From Kribbella sindirgiensis (lineage in GTDB: Bacteria > Actinomycetota > Actinomycetes > Propionibacteriales > Kribbellaceae), in the NCBI RefSeq assembly GCF_004331435.1, contig NZ_SJKA01000016.1, forward strand, positions 62,001 through 126,000: DNA of 64,000 nucleotides, given 5' to 3'. The notes beneath the pieces are model-generated. The model saw nothing but the letters and a program-made list of their open reading frames with translations, did not search any database and was not told the origin of the DNA. The position numbers and the translations under genes are program-made. Positions within the stretch are counted from its first letter, which is position 1. The number at the start of each line of letters is the position of its first letter. Positions 30,981-39,682 of this stretch are shown in pieces.

Positions 30981-31705
30981 CCGATACTCCCCTGCTGCTC
31001 GACTGCGACATCCTGGTCGGGCACGACGTGACAACGGGGCGCTGGGGCCGGCCCGAGAACGTCGCGAAGGTGTTCGCGGAGAGCGGGATCTCGGGCGGCG
31101 TCGTGTCCGGGCTGCGGGCGGTGCACTTCGACGTACGGTCCGGGAACGACGAGGCGCGGCAGGTTGCCGATGGCAACGGCTGGACGACGTGCCCGGTGCT
31201 CGACCTGCGCGATCCGCTCGGCGCGGAGAAGGAACTGGAGCGGCAGCTGGCCGGCGACACGCCGCCGCGGGCCGTCCGGCTGGCGCCCACCGCGCAAAGC
31301 GTCGAACCGACGTACCCGGCTTTCGGTCATGTGGTGCAACTGCTCGTCGACGCCGGGCTGACGATCTTCACCGAGGGCGACGTCCGCAAGGTCGGCCCGG
31401 CGCTGCGCGGGCTCGGCGCGCGCGTGGTGTTCCTCGACACGCATTTCTACTACCTCGGGGACTTCGTGCTGCTGGCCCGGTCCGAGCCTGGGTTCCACAC
31501 CTCCACCCGGATGCTCACCGGACCGGACGCGCTGGAGATCGTGGCCGCGGAGGTCGGCGCCGAGCGGCTCGTGCTCGGGTGCCGGACGCCGTTCCACGAG
31601 ACCCGCTCGGTGATCCGCCGGCTGCTCTCGTCGAAGCTCAGCGCGGACGAGATCGCCCAGGCCGGAAGCCGCAGCCTCACGACCTTGCTGGAGCCCGCAT
31701 GCTGA
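30977..31705 (+). CDS. Amidohydrolase-like protein lacking the HxH motif
   Basis: A 242-residue TIM-barrel-like protein related in layout to the amidohydrolase-2 family and to the following gene. It begins LLLDCDILVGHDV, where the metal-binding HxH is expected, so two key ligands are missing. Later elements include PVLDLRDPLGAEKELE, ARVVFLDTHFYY and RLVLGCRTPFHETRSVIRRLL, the last resembling the FGTD-containing strand of active enzymes. It may be an inactive partner of the next protein or use another chemistry. The ATG overlaps the DegT stop, and its end overlaps the next start by 7 bp. Confidence 0.7.
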   Translation: MTDTPLLLDCDILVGHDVTTGRWGRPENVAKVFAESGISGGVVSGLRAVHFDVRSGNDEARQVADGNGWTTCPVLDLRDPLGAEKELERQLAGDTPPRAVRLAPTAQSVEPTYPAFGHVVQLLVDAGLTIFTEGDVRKVGPALRGLGARVVFLDTHFYYLGDFVLLARSEPGFHTSTRMLTGPDALEIVAAEVGAERLVLGCRTPFHETRSVIRRLLSSKLSADEIAQAGSRSLTTLLEPAC

Positions 31706-32430
31706 TCGACGTACACGCCCACTGGGGACCGTGGTTCTTCTCGATGGACGTCGCGAGCATCGACACCAACATCGACGGACTCGACCGGTTCGGCATCGAC
31801 CTCCAACTGGTCTCCGCGATCGAGGCCATCGTGTACGACGCCCCGCTCGGCAACCGCTCGCTCGCGGAGCAGCTTCCGGCCGATCCGCGGCTGCGCGGGA
31901 TGATCGTCGTCGACCCGCGCCGCCTCGACGAGGCCCGCACGGATCTCGACGAGTTCCTCGCCGGCGACGGGCGGACGCGGTGGGTCGGCGCGAAGATCCA
32001 CACCGAGTACAGCCGGACGCCGATGACGTCGCCCGCGATGCAGGCGGCGATCGAGCTCACCACGGAGTACGGGCTGCCCACCCTCGTACACACCTGGGGC
32101 GACACCGTCGTCGATCTCGCCGACGTCGCCGCCCGGGTCCCGGGGGCGCAGGTGCTCGCCGGTCACATGGGCGCGAACGGCTGGCCCCGGGTCCCCGAGG
32201 CGGCGGACCGCTGCGACCGGATCTGGTTCGAGCCGTGCTGGTCCGCGCCCGAGGCCAACCGGATCCGCTGGATCCTGGACCGGATCGGTCCCAGCCGGAT
32301 GATGTTCGGCACCGACGCCACGCTGATCGACCCGTCGATCGCCCTCGGCGCCCTCGAAGCCGCCGACCTAACCCCCGCCGAACACGAGGCCGTCACCCAC
32401 CGCAACGCCCTCGAACTGTTCGGCCTCTGA
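31699..32430 (+). CDS. Amidohydrolase (amidohydrolase-2 family)
   Basis: A 243-residue metal-dependent TIM-barrel hydrolase or decarboxylase. It opens with LIDVHAHWGPW (HxH ligands), then has the His in LPTLVHTWGDTVVDL, LAGHMGANGWPRV, and the conserved Asp in SRMMFGTDATLIDPS. This motif set suits uronate-isomerase-like, ACMSD-like or phosphotriesterase-like lactonases. Specific substrate unknown. It is the last gene of the five-gene operon that begins at 25853 and is short for the family. Translation is coupled to the preceding, probably inactive, relative. Confidence 0.85.
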   Translation: MLIDVHAHWGPWFFSMDVASIDTNIDGLDRFGIDLQLVSAIEAIVYDAPLGNRSLAEQLPADPRLRGMIVVDPRRLDEARTDLDEFLAGDGRTRWVGAKIHTEYSRTPMTSPAMQAAIELTTEYGLPTLVHTWGDTVVDLADVAARVPGAQVLAGHMGANGWPRVPEAADRCDRIWFEPCWSAPEANRIRWILDRIGPSRMMFGTDATLIDPSIALGALEAADLTPAEHEAVTHRNALELFGL

Positions 32431-32446
32431 ACCTCCGCATCCACCG

Positions 32447-32968
32447 TCAGGGGGTGACGAAGACCACGATGTCGGTTTCGGGGCCGCGGACCTCGGGCTC
32501 CTGCCAGCCGAGGTGCCGGTAGAACGCGAGCGCATCGTGGTTCTGGTTCCAGGCGAGGAGCCAGGCTCGCTGGTGCTCTTGGGCGGCCGTTTCGAGGAGG
32601 CGGCGGGCCAGACCGGTGCCGCGGGCCTGCGCGAGGACGCCGAGCTCGTCGACCTCGTACGCGCCGATCAGCAGCTCCTCGACCTGCTCCCTGCCGAGCC
32701 GGTCGAGAACGCTCCCGTACGCCCGGTCGGTCCGGAACGGCGCCGGCGTCGTCCACCCGGTCAGGAACCCGGCGATCCGCCCGTCCTCCGACCGCTCGAT
32801 CCACGCCTGGAACCCGTCGCGCTCGACGTCCGTCTCGAGCCGTTTCCGGAACGCGATCCGGGTCTCCTCACGATCGCGCTGCTCGAAGGGCGGCGCCGTG
32901 AACACCTCGACGTACGCCGTGGTCAGTTCGTCCGCGATCTCCAGAAGGTCCCGCCCATACGTGTGCAC
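32447..32968 (-). CDS. GNAT family N-acetyltransferase
   Basis: A 173-residue acetyl-CoA-dependent transferase. The acetyl-CoA loop is QARGTGLARRLLETA after the strand VDELGVLA, and motif B gives WNQNHDALAFYRHLGWQE. N-terminal helices are charged. The acceptor is unknown. The GTG start is 6 nt after TAGGTT (32975-32980) and lacks a ribosome binding site, so it is probably leaderless even though genes upstream are on the same strand. Confidence 0.88.
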   Translation of the reverse strand: MHTYGRDLLEIADELTTAYVEVFTAPPFEQRDREETRIAFRKRLETDVERDGFQAWIERSEDGRIAGFLTGWTTPAPFRTDRAYGSVLDRLGREQVEELLIGAYEVDELGVLAQARGTGLARRLLETAAQEHQRAWLLAWNQNHDALAFYRHLGWQEPEVRGPETDIVVFVTP

Positions 32969-33015
32969 CGCTCCAACCTACCGATGGAACGGTGCGTGCT
33001 GCTGGTGCCGCGGCC

Positions 33016-33369
33016 TCAGCTGGTCGAGGCGGCCGCCGACTGGAGATCCGGCGCAGCGCTCTCCGAGTCCTCCGGAGCCCCGGCAGAAGACCTGGTCGCG
33101 GCACCGGGCGCTCCCGGCGTCGCCGCGATCGTCTCCAGTTCGGCGCGGAACTGCGGAAGCATCCAGCGCAGCGGCTGGTCCAGAACACGTGCGATGGCCG
33201 CCTCGTCGACCTTCAGCAGGCCGCCGATCCGGGCGAGCGCGTCCGGCTCGTCGGTGGCGGCGTACAGCAGGTGGACGACCTCGTGCCGGTGCGCGAACAC
33301 GGCGAGTGCCGCGGCCGCGAGACCGGCGTCGATCTCCGGCGGATTCGTGATTTCCCCGTTGACTGTCAC
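33016..33369 (-). CDS. Small protein resembling a gyrase A/ParC coiled-coil end segment
   Basis: A 117-residue protein. Residues about 20-85 (FAHRHEVVHLLYAATDEPDALARIGGLL, then VDEAAIARVLDQPLRWM) resemble the part of DNA gyrase subunit A after the tower helices, where family members read roughly DEVIxLIRxSxxxxxA and GLxxxQAxAxLDMxLxRL. No catalytic tyrosine or DNA-gate domain is present. The C-terminal 30 residues are Ala/Ser/Gly-rich and disordered. It may be a gyrase-interacting or stand-alone dimerisation protein; this is inference from pattern only. The GTG start has GAGGA upstream. Confidence 0.6.
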   Translation of the reverse strand: MTVNGEITNPPEIDAGLAAAALAVFAHRHEVVHLLYAATDEPDALARIGGLLKVDEAAIARVLDQPLRWMLPQFRAELETIAATPGAPGAATRSSAGAPEDSESAAPDLQSAAASTS

Positions 33370-33439
33370 GTCATCCTCAACCCGTCCGGGGGCCGATCGG
33401 TTACGTGTCAGTCTTTACAGTTGCCCAAACTCTCGCCTG

Positions 33440-34228
33440 CTAGCTCGGCAGCCAGGACACCTTGCCGAGCAGGTACGTCGCCCCGATCAGCGCGGCCGTG
33501 TCGATCAGGGTGTGCGCGACGACGAGCGGCATGATCCGGCCCCACCGCCGGTACAGGTAGCCGAAGATCACGCCCATGATCACGTTTCCCGCGAACCCGC
33601 CGAGCCCCTGGTAGAGGTGGTACGAGCCGCGCAGCAACGAACTGGTCCCGATCGAGCGGCGGACCGACCAGCCGAGCTGGTCGAGCCGGTGGTTCAGGTA
33701 CCCGAGCACGATGACTTCCTCGAGTACGGCGTTCTGCACCGAGACCGCGATCAGGATCGGGATCCGCCACCAGTCGTCGGGCAGCTGGGACGGGTCGACG
33801 GTCAGGTTCACGCCGGTCGCGTGTGCACCGATGTAGAACAGCAGCCCCGCTCCCCCGACGGCGGCAGCGATCGCCGTACCGCGCCCGAGGTCGCGGAACC
33901 TGTCGCGCAGGTCGAACCCGATCGTCCGGAACGACTCCTTGCCCCGCGCGAGCAGATGACCGACCAGCGCGACCGGCACCAGGGCGGTGACCACCGCGAA
34001 GATCTGCCAGGCCAGATCCAGCCACGGCCGGCCCGGCGCGCGCGAACCGACGATCACCGCGGTCTGCCCGCTGATCGGCTTGGACGAGGTCAGCACTCCC
34101 GTGAACGAGATGATCGCCGCCACCCCGGACGCCCCGAGCGACAGCGCCAGCACGAGCCAGATCTCCTTGGTCAGCACACGCCGATCCACACCTACCTCGA
34201 GTTCGGGCAGGTCAGCAGGCTTCGTCAT
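33440..34228 (-). CDS. CPBP family intramembrane metalloprotease
   Basis: A 262-residue membrane protein with about seven transmembrane helices. The CPBP/Abi signature is present: EEVIVLGYLNHR (tandem Glu), then GSYHLYQGLGGFAGNVIMG (His) and VVAHTLIDTAALI (His), matching the EExxxR, FxxxH and HxxxN/D/B pattern of type II CAAX-protease-like enzymes. Roles include processing of membrane proteins or self-immunity to peptides. A GATAGT box lies 6 nt before the ATG, suggesting possible leaderless transcription. It is adjacent to the DUF1266 gene (22 bp gap), which may share transcription. Confidence 0.9.
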   Translation of the reverse strand: MTKPADLPELEVGVDRRVLTKEIWLVLALSLGASGVAAIISFTGVLTSSKPISGQTAVIVGSRAPGRPWLDLAWQIFAVVTALVPVALVGHLLARGKESFRTIGFDLRDRFRDLGRGTAIAAAVGGAGLLFYIGAHATGVNLTVDPSQLPDDWWRIPILIAVSVQNAVLEEVIVLGYLNHRLDQLGWSVRRSIGTSSLLRGSYHLYQGLGGFAGNVIMGVIFGYLYRRWGRIMPLVVAHTLIDTAALIGATYLLGKVSWLPS

Positions 34229-34250
34229 GGTTCAACTATCTCGCAAGGCC

Positions 34251-35567
34251 CTAGCGGAACGGCACGGTGCGCCAAGGGCTCTGCTCGACGCTGAGGAGCT
34301 GCTCGTGGATGCCGCGGGCCTCGGTGTACCAGTTGCGCGAGTCGTCATCGTCGAACTGGATGCAGCGGCCGAGGATGTAGCCGACGCCGAACTCCTCCCA
34401 GGAGGTGTAGCGCCGCTGGGCCTCCTGACTCAGCGCGCGGAGGGCGTCGAACATCTCGGCCTGGGTGCAGAAACGGGTGCTCCGGCCCCAGCGGGCCATG
34501 GCGGAGGCGCGGCCCAGGTCCCACGCGGCGGTCGAGCGTACGTAGCCGCCGTCCGGGAGCAGGCGGTCCTCTCGGAAGCGCTCCTCGTAGCGCAGGATCC
34601 GGGTAATCAGCTCACCGCGGGCCGCGACGACGGCGTCGAGCTCGGGGTTCGCGCCCGGCTGGGCGGGAGCGCCGGTCTGCGCGACGTACTGGCGGAACCC
34701 GGACTCGTCGTACTGCTGCCACTGGGCGGCGTCGACCGGTCCACCGAAGTGGTCGACCAGCCGGTTCCGCGTTCGCAGTACGTCGTCCCACGCCGATGAG
34801 CCGACGCCGCGGTCGAGCAGCCGCTGCTGGATCTCCAGCCAGTCCTCGCGGACCTTGACGTCCCACCATCTCTCGATCAGTGCGAGTTCCGCGCTGTAGC
34901 CGTTGCCATGGTGCTCCGTCGTGTTCCAGGCGTAGCCGTTCGTGACGCAGAGCTGTGCGCCACAGGCCAGACCGTGCAGGAGGGCGCCCGGCTCAGTGGC
35001 GTTGCTCTGACGGGTGATGATGCGGCCGGAGAAGTAGCCCGGCTCCCAGTACTCGTCGTGCAGCTCGAGCATCAGCTGGGTCATCTTGTCACCGAGTTGC
35101 AGGGCGTTCTGGCACGGCGTCTCCGGGTTGACGAGCAGGACGTCGACGTCGCCGAGCAGCTGGACCAGGCCGCGCAGCGTGGTGAACTCGTAGACGACTT
35201 TCGGGTGCGGGCGAGGCAGCACATCCGCGGTGTAGACCGACATCGCCCGGAGTTCGTCGCCGAGGTCGGCGATGATCGGCTGCCGCTTCGCCGGCTCGTG
35301 GTGGGCATGCGTGATCGCCACCGGGTGGTAGACACCGGCGGTCGCGAGAATCGACAGGTACGCGGAGACATCCGGGTCGTCCTTGTCCCGGTAGAGCAGT
35401 CGCTCGACCGAGGTCGGCGGTACCCACGCGCCGTCCGCCGGCTCTTCGATCCTCGGGAGCACCTCGTCGTGGTCGTCCGCCTCGCCGACGGCATACCCGG
35501 AATCGACCAGGTCGTTGACGATGTCGAAGTCGTCGAAGGGGCCCGGGCCGTCGTCACTCGTGGTCAT
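34251..35567 (-). CDS. SseB-like N-terminal and DUF1266 C-terminal protein
   Basis: A 438-residue cytosolic protein. The first 180 residues resemble SseB-type domains (PTSVERLLYRDKDDPDVSAY, LLVNPETPCQNALQL). The C-terminal 200 residues match DUF1266 (STAAWDLGRASAMARWGR, MFDALRALSQEAQRRYTSWEEFGVGYILGR). DUF1266 proteins occur beside secretion and polymorphic-toxin loci elsewhere, but no toxin is seen here. The ATG is 6 nt after TAGGTT (35574-35579), with no ribosome binding site. The residue mix (very acidic N-terminus) suggests a cytoplasmic location. Confidence 0.8.
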   Translation of the reverse strand: MTTSDDGPGPFDDFDIVNDLVDSGYAVGEADDHDEVLPRIEEPADGAWVPPTSVERLLYRDKDDPDVSAYLSILATAGVYHPVAITHAHHEPAKRQPIIADLGDELRAMSVYTADVLPRPHPKVVYEFTTLRGLVQLLGDVDVLLVNPETPCQNALQLGDKMTQLMLELHDEYWEPGYFSGRIITRQSNATEPGALLHGLACGAQLCVTNGYAWNTTEHHGNGYSAELALIERWWDVKVREDWLEIQQRLLDRGVGSSAWDDVLRTRNRLVDHFGGPVDAAQWQQYDESGFRQYVAQTGAPAQPGANPELDAVVAARGELITRILRYEERFREDRLLPDGGYVRSTAAWDLGRASAMARWGRSTRFCTQAEMFDALRALSQEAQRRYTSWEEFGVGYILGRCIQFDDDDSRNWYTEARGIHEQLLSVEQSPWRTVPFR

Positions 35568-35593
35568 ACCGCAAACCTAGGCGGTGGAGCAGG

Positions 35594-36172
35594 TCACGCC
35601 TCGACGCCGGCCAGAAGGTCGAGCAGGTGGCTGAAGAGGGCGGCGGTGTCGGCCTGCAGTTCGTACTGCGACTGGACCTGGAGGCCGTCGGAGAGGGCGA
35701 TCAGCAGGGTCGCGATCGTTTCCGGGTCGGCCGCCGGGGTCAGTGTCCCGGCTGCCTGGCGGACGCGGACCGCGTCGGCGAGCGCCTCCCGAATCGCGGC
35801 GTACCGCTCCACGAAGTACTCGTGCGAGCCGTGCTCCGGATCGCCGGCCTCGGCGGAGAACGTCGAGTACAACTGCACGAGACCCGGCACCGACCCGTTG
35901 TGGCGGATGATCGCGGTCAGGTTGTCGATCGGGTCACCGGCCTCGAACCGGGCCCTGTCCGCCTCGTCGCGGGCCCGCAGCACCGCCTCGAACAGCTGCT
36001 CCTTCGAGCCGAAGTAGTGCAGCATCCCGGCCTCGCTGAGCCCGGCCGCGGCGGCGAGCTCGCGCGTCGACGTCTTCCGGTACCCGTGCCGCGCGATCAC
36101 CTCGAGCGCGGCCCGCAGGATCTCGGCGCGCTTGGCGACACCCTTCGCATAAGGACCCCGGGAACTAGCCAT
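35594..36172 (-). CDS. TetR family repressor next to GH3 gene
   Basis: A 192-residue regulator. The HTH is at residues 12-60 (KRAEILRAALEVIARHGYRKTSTRELAAAAGLSEAGMLHYFGSKE, read in segments). The C-terminal ligand domain belongs to a TetR_C group often beside glycosidases. The ATG at 36172 is 6 nt after TAGGTT (36179-36184), so it is probably leaderless; the TTG two codons earlier would leave no room. It diverges from the GH3 gene with 46 bp between starts, so it probably represses both genes. Confidence 0.9.
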   Translation of the reverse strand: MASSRGPYAKGVAKRAEILRAALEVIARHGYRKTSTRELAAAAGLSEAGMLHYFGSKEQLFEAVLRARDEADRARFEAGDPIDNLTAIIRHNGSVPGLVQLYSTFSAEAGDPEHGSHEYFVERYAAIREALADAVRVRQAAGTLTPAADPETIATLLIALSDGLQVQSQYELQADTAALFSHLLDLLAGVEA

Positions 36173-36218
36173 ACCCAAAACCTAGCATCACTTGGTTTTC
36201 GGACGTACAGTTTTCGCC
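36173..36218. promoter_or_regulatory. Divergent promoters with candidate TetR operator
   Basis: AAAACC (36177-36182) and GGTTTT (36194-36199) form an inverted repeat with an 11-nt spacer. The left arm overlaps the leftward -10 box TAGGTT (36179-36184). The rightward box TACAGT (36206-36211) is 7 nt from the GH3 ATG. Binding by the adjacent TetR would block both. Confidence 0.5.
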
Positions 36219-38633
36219 ATGAACTTCGACGACCTGCTCGGCCGCCTCTCCCTGGAGGAGAAGGTCCGGATCCTGACCGGCCAGGATTTCTGGTCCACCC
36301 ACCCGCTGCCCGCGATCGGGCTGCGTTCGATGGTGCTGTCCGACGGCCCGAGCGGCGTCCGCGGCGCGGTCTGGGACGAGCGCGACCCGTCCCTGAACCT
36401 CCCGTCGGCAACCGCCCTGTCGTCGTCCTGGGACGTCGGCATCGCTCATCGGTACGGCGTGGTGTCGGCGCTCGAGGCGCGCCGCAAGAACGTCGACGTG
36501 GTGCTCGGCCCGACGATCAACCTGCACCGCTCCCCGCTCGGCGGCCGGCACTTCGAGGCGTTCAGCGAGGACCCGGTGCTGACCGCGGACCTGGCCGCGG
36601 CGTACGTCGCCGGCGTGCAGGAGCTCGGCGTCGGCGCGACCCCGAAGCACTACGTGGCGAACGACTTCGAGACCGACCGCTTCACCGCGAACGTCGAGGT
36701 CGACGAGCGCACGCTGCGCGAGGTGTACCTGCTGGCCTTCGAGAAGGCGGTCACCGAGTCGAAGGCGTGGCTGGTGATGAGCGCCTACAACTCGATCAAC
36801 GGCGCGACCGCGTCGGAGAACGACCTGCTCGAGACGCCGCTCAACACCGACTGGGGCTTCGACGGCGTGGTCGTCAGCGACTGGACCGCCGTCCGCAGCG
36901 TGGAGAGCGCCAAGCACGCGCAGGACCTGGCGATGCCCGGTCCGGTCGGCGCCTGGGGTGACGCGCTCGTCGAGGCCGTCCGGTCCGGTGAGGTCAAGGA
37001 AGACGCGATCGACCGCAAGGTACGCCGCATTCTGGCGCTCGCCGCGCGCGTCGGCGCGCTCGAAGGCACCGAGAAACCCATCGACCCACCGCAGATCGAC
37101 GGAGTGGCCTTCGCCCGTACGGCAGCAGCCGAAGGCACCGTCCTGCTCCGCAACGAGAACGCGCTGCCCTGGAGCAGCGACGTACAGAAGCTGGCAGTCA
37201 TCGGCCACAACGCGCGCGACGCGCGGACCCAGGGCGGCGGTAGCGCGACCGTCATCCCGGAGAAGGTCGTCTCGCCGCTCGACGGGCTGCGCGCGGCGCT
37301 CCCGGACGCGGAGATCACGTACTCGATCGGCGCGGTCGTCCAGGAAGGTGTCGCCGAGCTCCCGGCCGCCACGATGACGAACCCGCAGTCCGGTCAGCCG
37401 GGCGCCCGCGTCCGGTTCCTGAGCGCCGACGGTTCCGAACTGTTCGCCGAGGACCGGTTCTCCAGCGCGCTCGTGTACCTCGGCGGCAACGCGCCGATCG
37501 GCGAGTCAGCGGTCTTCGAGTTCCGCACCACCTGGACGCCGAGCGAGTCCGGCGCGATCCAGCTCGGTTTCGCGTCGGTCGGCCACGGCCGGATCTTTGC
37601 CGACGGCAAGCTCCTCCGCGAGGACACGGCGGTCCCGGTCGGCAACGACCTGGGCGCCGCGCTGCTCTCGCCGCCGTCGATCTCCGCGCCGCTCGAGGTC
37701 ACGGCCGGAACGCCGGTCGACGTCCGCGTCGAGCTCGACCTGCCCAAGGTCGAGGGCGGGCTGAGCAACGCGCTCAGCATCACGGTCGGTGTCGAGCCGG
37801 GCAACGACGACCCGCAGGCCCTGATCGACGAGGCCGTCGCCGCGGCCCGGGCCGCCGACGTGGCGCTGGTCGTCGTCGGCACCAACTCGAAGGTCGAGTC
37901 CGAGGGGTACGACCGGACCTCGCTCGCGCTCCCGGGCCGGCAGGACGACCTGGTCCGTGCGGTCGCGGCCGCGAACCCGCGAACGGTCGTGGTCGTCAAC
38001 GCCGGCTCCCCGGTGCTCCTCCCCTGGCGGGACGACGTCGCCGCGGTGCTCGCGACGTACTTCGGCGGTCAGGAGTACGGGGACGCGCTCTCCGACGTCC
38101 TCCTCGGCCGTACCGAGCCGGGCGGCCGTCTCCCGACCACGTGGCCGCGTACGCAGGAGGACGTCCCGGTCATCAACGTGACCCCGGAGAACGGCGTCGT
38201 ACGGTACGACGAAGGCATCCATATCGGGTATCGCGCCTGGCTCAAGGCGGGCACCGAGCCGGCGTACGAGTTCGGTCACGGTCTCGGGTACACCACCTGG
38301 GAGCTGTCCGACCTGCGCGCGAACGACCCCTCGTCCGTCGCGCTGACCGTGCGCAACACCGGCGACCGGGCCGGCAAGCACGTCGTCCAGGTGTACGTCG
38401 AGCGTCCCGGCAGCGCCGTCGACCGCCCGGTGCGCTGGCTGGCCGGTTTCGCCGTCGTACGCCTCGACGCCGGTCAGGCCCGCGAGATCACCGTCAACCT
38501 GCACGAGCACGCCTTCGAGCACTGGGACACTGCCGAATCAACGGGCTGGACCACCGAACCCGGCGCCTTCACGATCCGAGCCGGCTCGTCGGTTTCGGAC
38601 CTACCGCTCTCCACGGAGCTCCAGGTCCGTTAG
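36219..38633 (+). CDS. GH3 beta-glucosidase with PA14 domain
   Basis: An 804-residue glycoside hydrolase, probably acting on beta-glucosides or related oligosaccharides in the cytosol (no signal peptide). The TIM-barrel domain carries LSDGPSGVRG, GATPKHYVANDFETDR and the nucleophile Asp221 in GVVVSDWTAV. The alpha/beta sandwich and a PA14 insert (about 390-500; VFEFRTTWTPSESGAIQLGFASVGHGRIF, read in parts) follow. A fibronectin-III-like domain closes the protein (AGKHVVQVYVERPG). This PA14-containing layout is common in actinobacterial GH3 enzymes. The ATG lies 7 nt from TACAGT. An upstream frame to 36192 is not conserved. Confidence 0.93.
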   Translation: MNFDDLLGRLSLEEKVRILTGQDFWSTHPLPAIGLRSMVLSDGPSGVRGAVWDERDPSLNLPSATALSSSWDVGIAHRYGVVSALEARRKNVDVVLGPTINLHRSPLGGRHFEAFSEDPVLTADLAAAYVAGVQELGVGATPKHYVANDFETDRFTANVEVDERTLREVYLLAFEKAVTESKAWLVMSAYNSINGATASENDLLETPLNTDWGFDGVVVSDWTAVRSVESAKHAQDLAMPGPVGAWGDALVEAVRSGEVKEDAIDRKVRRILALAARVGALEGTEKPIDPPQIDGVAFARTAAAEGTVLLRNENALPWSSDVQKLAVIGHNARDARTQGGGSATVIPEKVVSPLDGLRAALPDAEITYSIGAVVQEGVAELPAATMTNPQSGQPGARVRFLSADGSELFAEDRFSSALVYLGGNAPIGESAVFEFRTTWTPSESGAIQLGFASVGHGRIFADGKLLREDTAVPVGNDLGAALLSPPSISAPLEVTAGTPVDVRVELDLPKVEGGLSNALSITVGVEPGNDDPQALIDEAVAAARAADVALVVVGTNSKVESEGYDRTSLALPGRQDDLVRAVAAANPRTVVVVNAGSPVLLPWRDDVAAVLATYFGGQEYGDALSDVLLGRTEPGGRLPTTWPRTQEDVPVINVTPENGVVRYDEGIHIGYRAWLKAGTEPAYEFGHGLGYTTWELSDLRANDPSSVALTVRNTGDRAGKHVVQVYVERPGSAVDRPVRWLAGFAVVRLDAGQAREITVNLHEHAFEHWDTAESTGWTTEPGAFTIRAGSSVSDLPLSTELQVR

Positions 38634-38651
38634 CTGCCCGGCTGCACGAGC

Positions 38652-39623
38652 TCAACGGGGCTCGGGGCGGTTCGACGCCGGTCGCCGTACGACACGGCGG
38701 CCGGTGTCGGACTGCCAGTACAGCACCGACCGGCCGGAACGGCGGCGTTCGAGCAGTCCGGCGTCGGTCAGGACGCGCAGGTGGTCCGAGACGGTGGCGA
38801 GCGACAGACCGGTGGTTGCCACGAGCAACGTCGTGCTCACCGGCTCGGCGGCCTCGGCCAGGATGCGGGCGCGGTTGCGGCCGAGCAACTGCACCAGCGG
38901 TTCGTCCGGCGTTGTGGTGGTCGCGAAGATTCCGGTCACGGGGTAGGTCAGTGCATAGCGGTCCGGCAGCCGCCAGCTCACGTTCACACGTTGCGTGTGC
39001 GCGGCGAGGAACATCAGATCGCGGCCGCGGACGTCGGTCGGCGGGTAGTCCCAGCGGTTCACCTGGATGCGTCCGTCGCCGAGCCACCGCACATCGGGTC
39101 CGAGCCCGCGCAGTACGCCGGACCATCCCTGCTCGCTGAGCCGCGACGTCCGCGACACGACATCGGCCTGCAGTACCCGCAACCGCCGGCGCCAGTCCGG
39201 CTCGACCGTCACCCGCCACACCCACCGCAGCAACTCCGCCGCCGCCGCGGACAGCCCGGACGTTTCGCGGACGATGGCCGGCAACGGCGTCCGTACGACG
39301 CTGAGATCCGCGCGGATGTGGTCGTCGTCCAAGGATGTCAGGTACGCGAGCTCGGCCTCGATCGTGAGATCGGGCGCGAGCGGCGGAACGGTCAGGAAGT
39401 CCGCGGCCCAACTGTCACTGAAGGCGCTGTCGAGCAGCGCTGTCCAGAGCGGATCGGCCGCCAACGCCGCTTCGAACGAAGCCACGTGCGTGTCCTTCCA
39501 CGGCCGGAACCATGGCTCGACCGGCCGGAGCAACAGCTTCAGCGCGGACACGGTCTCGGTGAGTTGCGACGTACCGAACCGTGCGTTCGCCAAGGTGTCG
39601 GCATCGACCATGAACTCGGACAA
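38652..39623 (-). CDS. ArsR-type regulator with DUF5937 N-terminus
   Basis: A 323-residue regulator. The long N-terminal part matches DUF5937 (WFRPWKDTHVASFEAALAADP, PLPAIVRETSGLSAAAAELLRWV). The C-terminal 80 residues hold an ArsR winged helix (AEAAEPVSTTLLVATTGLSLATVSDHLRVLTDAGLLERRRSGRSVLYW, in segments). It most likely controls the divergent MFS gene. The TTG start at 39623 is supported by GGAGG seven nucleotides upstream; the ATG at residue 5 is the alternative. Its 3' end is 18 bp from the convergent GH3 gene. Confidence 0.88.
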   Translation of the reverse strand: MSEFMVDADTLANARFGTSQLTETVSALKLLLRPVEPWFRPWKDTHVASFEAALAADPLWTALLDSAFSDSWAADFLTVPPLAPDLTIEAELAYLTSLDDDHIRADLSVVRTPLPAIVRETSGLSAAAAELLRWVWRVTVEPDWRRRLRVLQADVVSRTSRLSEQGWSGVLRGLGPDVRWLGDGRIQVNRWDYPPTDVRGRDLMFLAAHTQRVNVSWRLPDRYALTYPVTGIFATTTTPDEPLVQLLGRNRARILAEAAEPVSTTLLVATTGLSLATVSDHLRVLTDAGLLERRRSGRSVLYWQSDTGRRVVRRPASNRPEPR

Positions 39624-39682
39624 CGTTTCGCCTCCACCCGAAACTGTAGGCGACGCCGGGCCGGCGGTCGATGCTGCCGACC

